NCBI RefSeq assembly: GCF_029338255.1
Contig: NZ_CP119787.1
Coordinates: 1,426,001-1,490,000, forward strand
From: Haloarcula halobia
GTDB taxonomy: Archaea; Halobacteriota; Halobacteria; Halobacteriales; Haloarculaceae
Length of the DNA stretch: 64,000 bases
Direction of reading: 5' to 3'
Below the pieces are notes generated by a model. It was not told the DNA's origin and made no database searches. It worked only from the letters and a program-made list of their open reading frames with translations. The position numbers were made by a program, and so were the translations under genes. The number at the start of each line of letters is the position of its first letter. The first letter of the stretch is position 1. Positions 60,210 to 64,000 of the stretch are shown in pieces.

Positions 60210-61682
60210 ATGGTATCGGTCGAGACCGACCGCGAGACGTTCACCGCCCTCGCGGCCGGTGCTGACGGACGGACACGGATACCCGTCGAGGTCCGCGTCA
60301 CCGTCGCGGACCCGTTTACCGCCTACCGGCGGGCCCGCGAGGACGTCGGTGGCGTCTACCTGGCGACCACCGGCGGGCAGTCCGGGTGGGGCTACTTCGC
60401 GACGGCGCCGGCCGGGTTCCTGTCTGTGTCGCCCGACGACGGGCCGGCGCTGGACGCGCTCTCGGACCTGCTGGCCGGGTCGGCCCTCGAGCGCGGCGAC
60501 TGTGAGGTCCCCTACCCCTGCGGGGCGTTCGGGTGGCTCTCCTACGACGTGGTCCGGGACCTCGAGACGCTCCCCGAGCACACTGTCGAGGACCGTGCGC
60601 TCCCGCGGCTACAGGTCGGCGCCTACGACCGCGTGGCGGCCTGGGAGGAGCCACGCGGCGACGGCCCGGTGAGGCTCCGGGTCACCGCCTGCCCGCGACT
60701 GAGCGATCACGAGGACGCGACGGCCGCCTACGAGTTCGGGAGGCAACACGCGCTGGCGCTGGCGCGGCGGGCCGTCGAGGGCGACCCGGCGGTCGGCGCC
60801 CCTCCCGTCGAGGCCGACGCGGCCCGCTTCGAGAGCGACTGCACGCGCGACTCGTTCGCCGAGCGGGTCCGGACGGTCAAGGCGTACATCAGGGACGGCG
60901 ACACGTTCCAGGCCAACGTCTCCCAGCGGTTGCGGGCACCCGCGGCGGTCCACCCCGTCGAGGCCTTCGACGCCCTGCGCGAGGTCAACCCCGCGCCGTA
61001 CTCCGCGCTCGTGGAGTTCCCGGGCGTGGACCTCGTGAGCGCGAGCCCCGAACTCCTCTTGCACCGCGAGGGCGACCGCCTGGTCACCGAACCGATCGCC
61101 GGCACGCGACCCCGCGGCGAGACGCCCGCCGCGGACGACCGCCTGGAGGCCGACCTCCTGCGCGACGAGAAGGAACGCGCCGAGCACGCGATGCTCGTCG
61201 ACCTAGAGCGCAACGACCTGGGGAAGGTGAGCCGCTTTGGCACCGTCGAGGTGACCGACTACCGGCGCGTCGACCGTTACTCCGAGGTGATGCACCTCGT
61301 CTCGGTCGTCGAGGGCCGGTTGCGCGAGCGGGCGACCCTGCAGGACGCCGTCACCGCCGTCTTCCCCGGCGGGACCATCACCGGCGCGCCCAAGCCCCGG
61401 ACGATGGAGATAATCGACGAGGTGGAGGGGACCCGCCGCGGCCCCTACACCGGCTCTATCGGCGTCTTCGGCTTCGACGGCGACGCGACGCTCAACATCG
61501 TCATCCGGACGCTGGTCCGGTACGCCGACCACTACGACCTCCGCGTGGGCGCGGGCATCGTCCACGACTCGGACCCGGACCGGGAGTACGAGGAGACGCT
61601 GGACAAGGGTCGGGCGCTCGTCACCGCCATGGACGAGGCCCTGGGCAAGCGAGCGGACCTCTCCGTGGAGGGGACGCCGTGA
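60210..61682 (+). CDS. pabB: Aminodeoxychorismate/anthranilate synthase component I
   Basis: 490 residues of the chorismate-binding family. N-terminal domain 1-180; core from 205: FAERVRTVKAYIRDGDTFQ, NVSQRLRAP, HRVTEPIAGTRPRG-type site, AMLVDLERNDLGKVSRFG, and FPGGTITGAPKPRTMEIID. Neighbours coupled to a class IV PLP enzyme suggest p-aminobenzoate synthesis. However, the active-site segment reads PIAGT, as in TrpE, rather than PIKGT with the nucleophilic Lys of many PabB. TrpE-type activity or both activities remain possible. It overlaps the amidotransferase gene (GTGA). Confidence 0.85.
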   Translation: MVSVETDRETFTALAAGADGRTRIPVEVRVTVADPFTAYRRAREDVGGVYLATTGGQSGWGYFATAPAGFLSVSPDDGPALDALSDLLAGSALERGDCEVPYPCGAFGWLSYDVVRDLETLPEHTVEDRALPRLQVGAYDRVAAWEEPRGDGPVRLRVTACPRLSDHEDATAAYEFGRQHALALARRAVEGDPAVGAPPVEADAARFESDCTRDSFAERVRTVKAYIRDGDTFQANVSQRLRAPAAVHPVEAFDALREVNPAPYSALVEFPGVDLVSASPELLLHREGDRLVTEPIAGTRPRGETPAADDRLEADLLRDEKERAEHAMLVDLERNDLGKVSRFGTVEVTDYRRVDRYSEVMHLVSVVEGRLRERATLQDAVTAVFPGGTITGAPKPRTMEIIDEVEGTRRGPYTGSIGVFGFDGDATLNIVIRTLVRYADHYDLRVGAGIVHDSDPDREYEETLDKGRALVTAMDEALGKRADLSVEGTP

Positions 61683-62305
61683 CCGCCTCCGGTAGTGGCA
61701 CCGCACCGACGGTGCTGGTCGTCGACAACTACGACTCCTTCGCGTACAACCTCGTACAGTACGTCGGCGAGGTGGTCCTCCGTCTGGGCGGGTGCGAGGA
61801 CGACGTGGCCGTCCGGCGCAACGACGCCATCGACGTCGCGGGCGTCCGGGCGCTCGACCCGGACGGCATCGTCGTCTCGCCGGGCCCGGGCACGCCGGCG
61901 GACGCCGGCGTCTCGATGCCCATCTTCGCCGACCTCACGTACCCGACCCTCGGCGTCTGTCTGGGCCACCAGGCGCTCTGTGCGGCCGCGGGGGCCCCCG
62001 TCGGCCACGCGGAGTCCGTCGTCCACGGCAAGTCCTCGCAGGTGACCCACCACGGCGAGGGTGTCTTCGAGGACGTCCCCGACCCCGTCGAGGTCGGGCG
62101 GTACCACTCGCTGGCGGTCGAACGAGTCGACCTCCCCGACGAACTCGAGGAGACGGCCTCCACCGACGACGAGTCCGCTATCGTGATGGGCGTTCGCCAC
62201 CGCCAGAAGCCCCACGTCGGCGTCCAGTTCCACCCCGAGAGCATCCTCACCGAACACGGCAAGACCATGGTCGAGAACTTCTGTCTCCGATGTACTACCA
62301 CGTAG
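61679..62305 (+). CDS. pabA: Aminodeoxychorismate/anthranilate synthase glutamine amidotransferase component
   Basis: 208 residues with GTG start overlapping the previous stop. Class I glutamine amidotransferase: VDNYDSFAYNLVQYVGE, VVSPGPGTPADAG, nucleophile Cys in LGVCLGHQALCAAAG, and the His/Glu pair in VQFHPESILT. It releases ammonia from glutamine for component I. Its end overlaps the class IV aminotransferase-like gene by 16 bases, so three genes are coupled. Confidence 0.92.
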   Translation: MTASGSGTAPTVLVVDNYDSFAYNLVQYVGEVVLRLGGCEDDVAVRRNDAIDVAGVRALDPDGIVVSPGPGTPADAGVSMPIFADLTYPTLGVCLGHQALCAAAGAPVGHAESVVHGKSSQVTHHGEGVFEDVPDPVEVGRYHSLAVERVDLPDELEETASTDDESAIVMGVRHRQKPHVGVQFHPESILTEHGKTMVENFCLRCTTT

Positions 62306-63162
62306 ACGGCGACCTCGTCCCGGCCGACGAGGCGACGGTGTCGGTCCGCGACCGCGGGTTCATGTACGGCGACGCGGCCTTCGAGACGCTTCGCGTCTAC
62401 GGCGGGACGCCCTTCGAGTGGGACGCCCACCGTATGCGCCTCCAGCATACCGCCGAGGCGCTGGGCTTTGCCGACGCCGTCCCCGACGACCTGCGCGAGC
62501 GCGTCGACGCAACGCTCGCCGAGAACGACCTCTCGGAGGCCTCGGTCAAGGTCTCGGTCAGCCGGGGCGTCCAGCCCGGGAAGCTCACGCCCGGGGCCGA
62601 CGTGGACCCGACTGTCGTCGTCACCTGTGTGTCGCTCCCGCGGGGCGGCCGCGACGGCCAGCGGGTGTGGGACGACCCCGCCGAGGTCCAGACGGTCCGG
62701 ACGCGCAGGGTCCCGAGCGAGGCCGTGCCCGCGGACGTGAAGACCCACAACTACCTCAACGGCATCCTCGGCCGCCTCGAACTCCGCCGGGCGGCCGCTG
62801 GCCGCGACGCCGCCGACGAGTGTCTCATGCGCGACCTCGACGGGAACGTCGTCGAGGGGGCCACGAGCAACCTCTTTTTCGTCACGGAGAACGGTCTGCG
62901 CACCCCCAGCGACGACCTGGACCTGCTGCCGGGCGTGACCCGGTCGGTCGTCCTCGACCTGGCCCGCGAGGAGTCGTTCCCGGTCGAGACCGGCCACTAC
63001 TCGCTGGACGCCGTCCGGGACGCCGACGAGGCGTTTCTGACCAACTCGACGTGGGAACTGCGCCCCGTCGCGAGCGTCGACGGCATCGCGGTCGGTACCG
63101 GCCCGATGACGACGCTGCTGCAGCGCCTGTTCGACGAGCGGGTCGAGGCCCAGTACTACTGA
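62290..63162 (+). CDS. pabC: Class IV PLP enzyme, 4-amino-4-deoxychorismate lyase-like
   Basis: 290 residues. Fold-type IV: YHVDGDLVPADEATVSVRD, FMYGDAAFETLRVYGG, the PLP Lys in ADVKTHNYLNGILGRLE, ECLMRDLDGNVVEGATSNLFF and the phosphate loop LLPGVTRSVVLDLA. The family includes branched-chain aminotransferase, D-amino acid transaminase and aminodeoxychorismate lyase. The operon with component I and II supports the lyase, which forms p-aminobenzoate for folate. The ATG at 62290 gives a 16-base overlap with the amidotransferase gene. Confidence 0.85.
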   Translation: MYYHVDGDLVPADEATVSVRDRGFMYGDAAFETLRVYGGTPFEWDAHRMRLQHTAEALGFADAVPDDLRERVDATLAENDLSEASVKVSVSRGVQPGKLTPGADVDPTVVVTCVSLPRGGRDGQRVWDDPAEVQTVRTRRVPSEAVPADVKTHNYLNGILGRLELRRAAAGRDAADECLMRDLDGNVVEGATSNLFFVTENGLRTPSDDLDLLPGVTRSVVLDLAREESFPVETGHYSLDAVRDADEAFLTNSTWELRPVASVDGIAVGTGPMTTLLQRLFDERVEAQYY

Positions 63163-63168
63163 CCCCCG

Positions 63169-63609
63169 TCAGTCGGCCATCTGGCCCTCGACGATGCCGT
63201 TGAGCTTCGTCACGCGCATCCGCAAGATGTCGAACTCGAGCTCGCTGACCGGGCGTTCGTGCACCTCGAAGTACGGGATGTCGAGGCGTCTGGTCACCTC
63301 CTCGATGGACGCGTCGACGTTCTCCTCGGCGAGGACCTCGAGTTCGCCCTCCGCGAGCACGCTCTTCCACCCCTCGTCGGTGTCGGCGTAGACGACGAAG
63401 GTCACGTACTCCGCGGCCTCGATGAACTTCCGCTTTTGACTCCCCGGTCCGTACCCCAGCCGGAAGTAAAAGCTCGTGTCGTCGTCGTCGAACCAGTACG
63501 CCAGCGGCACGCCGTAGCCGTCGTTCTCGCGCCCCATCGAGAGAACGCCGGTCCGCTGGCTATCGAGGAACTCCGCTATCTGGATGGCGTCCATGTCGAC
63601 TCGACTCAT
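63169..63609 (-). CDS. Pyridoxamine 5'-phosphate oxidase family protein
   Basis: 146 residues from MSRVDMDAIQIAEFLDSQRTG. The split-barrel flavin fold is shown by GVLSMGRENDGYGVPLAYWF, FYFRLGYGPGSQKRKFIEA and VTFVVYADTDEGWKSVLAEG, then KLNGIVEG near the end. Many haloarchaeal paralogues are of unknown function; flavin or haem binding is likely. It is convergent with the pabC-like gene. Confidence 0.85.
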   Translation of the reverse strand: MSRVDMDAIQIAEFLDSQRTGVLSMGRENDGYGVPLAYWFDDDDTSFYFRLGYGPGSQKRKFIEAAEYVTFVVYADTDEGWKSVLAEGELEVLAEENVDASIEEVTRRLDIPYFEVHERPVSELEFDILRMRVTKLNGIVEGQMAD

Positions 63610-63702
63610 ATCTGTTCCTACTGTTCGTGTGACAATAAGGCTACGTGCGCCCGGCAACGCTTCCGAACGTTGAAATCGGGGACCGTCCTACGGGGAGACG
63701 AG

Positions 63703-64000
63703 ATGGACGAGGACAGTCGTATCGCCCCCCTCGAGGCGGTGCCCGACGACGGGACGCTCCTGTTTACGGTCCGGGACGGGTTCGATACCGAGGAGGCGCT
63801 CCTGGTGTCGCTGTCTGACGGTGTCGTGGCCTTCGAGAACTACTGCCCCCACTGGCGGGACGTCCGCCTCGACAAGGGCAGCGGGGCGACGATGCGCGGG
63901 GACGAACTGGTGTGTGAGAAACACGGCGCGACGTTCGAATCCGACTCCGGGTACTGCAACTACGGCCCCTGTGAGGGGGCGGTACTCGAGGCGATCGCCG
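63703..64000 (+). CDS. Rieske (2Fe-2S) domain protein, N-terminal part (runs off the window)
   Basis: Partial: 99 codons. The Rieske cluster ligands are both present: ENYCPHWRDV for the first Cys-x-His pair and VCEKHGATF for the second, 22 residues apart. GATFESDSGYCNYGPCEG follows, as in small ferredoxin-like Rieske proteins. The spacing matches a stand-alone protein that carries electrons to an oxygenase or reductase. Confidence 0.85.
   Translation, partial: MDEDSRIAPLEAVPDDGTLLFTVRDGFDTEEALLVSLSDGVVAFENYCPHWRDVRLDKGSGATMRGDELVCEKHGATFESDSGYCNYGPCEGAVLEAIA

Noticed and set aside
1-64000. CRISPR array, rRNA or tRNA genes
   Set aside because: No regularly spaced repeats, cloverleaf-like conserved segments (for example GGTTCGA with matching acceptor stems) or rRNA signatures were seen in any intergenic gap.

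Overview
The window is chromosomal DNA of an extremely halophilic archaeon (Halobacteria, probably Haloarculaceae near Haloarcula or Halomicrobium). The evidence is high GC content, very acidic predicted proteins, leaderless-looking starts with TATA elements 25-30 bases upstream, and archaeal or haloarchaeal genes: FtsZ1, SecE-Spt5, archaeal 3-dehydroquinate synthase II, the ADH synthase route to shikimate, GEK1-type D-aminoacyl-tRNA deacylase, and many small haloarchaea-only families. All identifications come from reading the sequence and from recall of protein families; no database search was run.

Region 1 (1-8.7 kb) is an aromatic amino acid block: trpC-trpB-trpA, ADH synthase and archaeal 3-dehydroquinate synthase, with a convergent MinD-like ATPase carrying a long disordered tail between the last two. 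A frameshifted membrane-protein remnant and an MFS transporter follow. Region 2 (9.2-14.1 kb) is a decayed accessory island: a zinc ribbon microprotein, a two-helix membrane gene broken by a 5-bp tandem duplication, an ISH11-like insertion sequence with intact ends and a 7-bp target duplication, a truncated Tat-exported beta-propeller gene, an intact cytochrome P450 and nearly 1 kb of degenerate sequence.

Region 3 (14.1-25.1 kb) has housekeeping and haloarchaeal conserved genes: an M20 amidohydrolase, a uS10-like protein, a Nudix hydrolase, DUF4013/5787/5797/5788-type proteins, a secreted protein plus MacB-like ABC transporter operon, a Mut7-C RNase and PolX. Region 4 (25.2-28.9 kb) holds a CHAT-domain protease with an intact His/Cys dyad, a convergent 44-residue hydrophobic microprotein and a receiver-PAS protein. 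Region 5 (28.9-39.5 kb) has an alcohol dehydrogenase, an AN1 zinc finger-rhomboid gene split by an in-frame TAG, endonuclease V, a repeat-domain protein, an SDR, glycerate 2-kinase, an ArsA/Get3 ATPase and an XPD/DinG helicase. Region 6 (39.9-43.5 kb) is an amino-acid permease-Usp fusion, a Usp protein and a divergent Lrp-RCK regulator.

Region 7 (43.6-53.6 kb) has a CaCA antiporter, YbaK, an ABC-2 exporter, an aminotransferase, CinA, a membrane hydrolase-like protein, a PHP protein and a multi-PAS histidine kinase. Region 8 (53.6-58.6 kb) carries a hairpin-rich spacer, then spt5, secE, ftsZ1, dtdA and a second CaCA exchanger. Region 9 (58.7-64 kb) returns to chorismate metabolism: aroE, an HhH protein, a pabB-pabA-pabC-like operon, a PNPOx-like protein and the start of a Rieske protein. 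The shikimate enzymes of regions 1 and 9 would supply chorismate to tryptophan and, by inference, folate synthesis.
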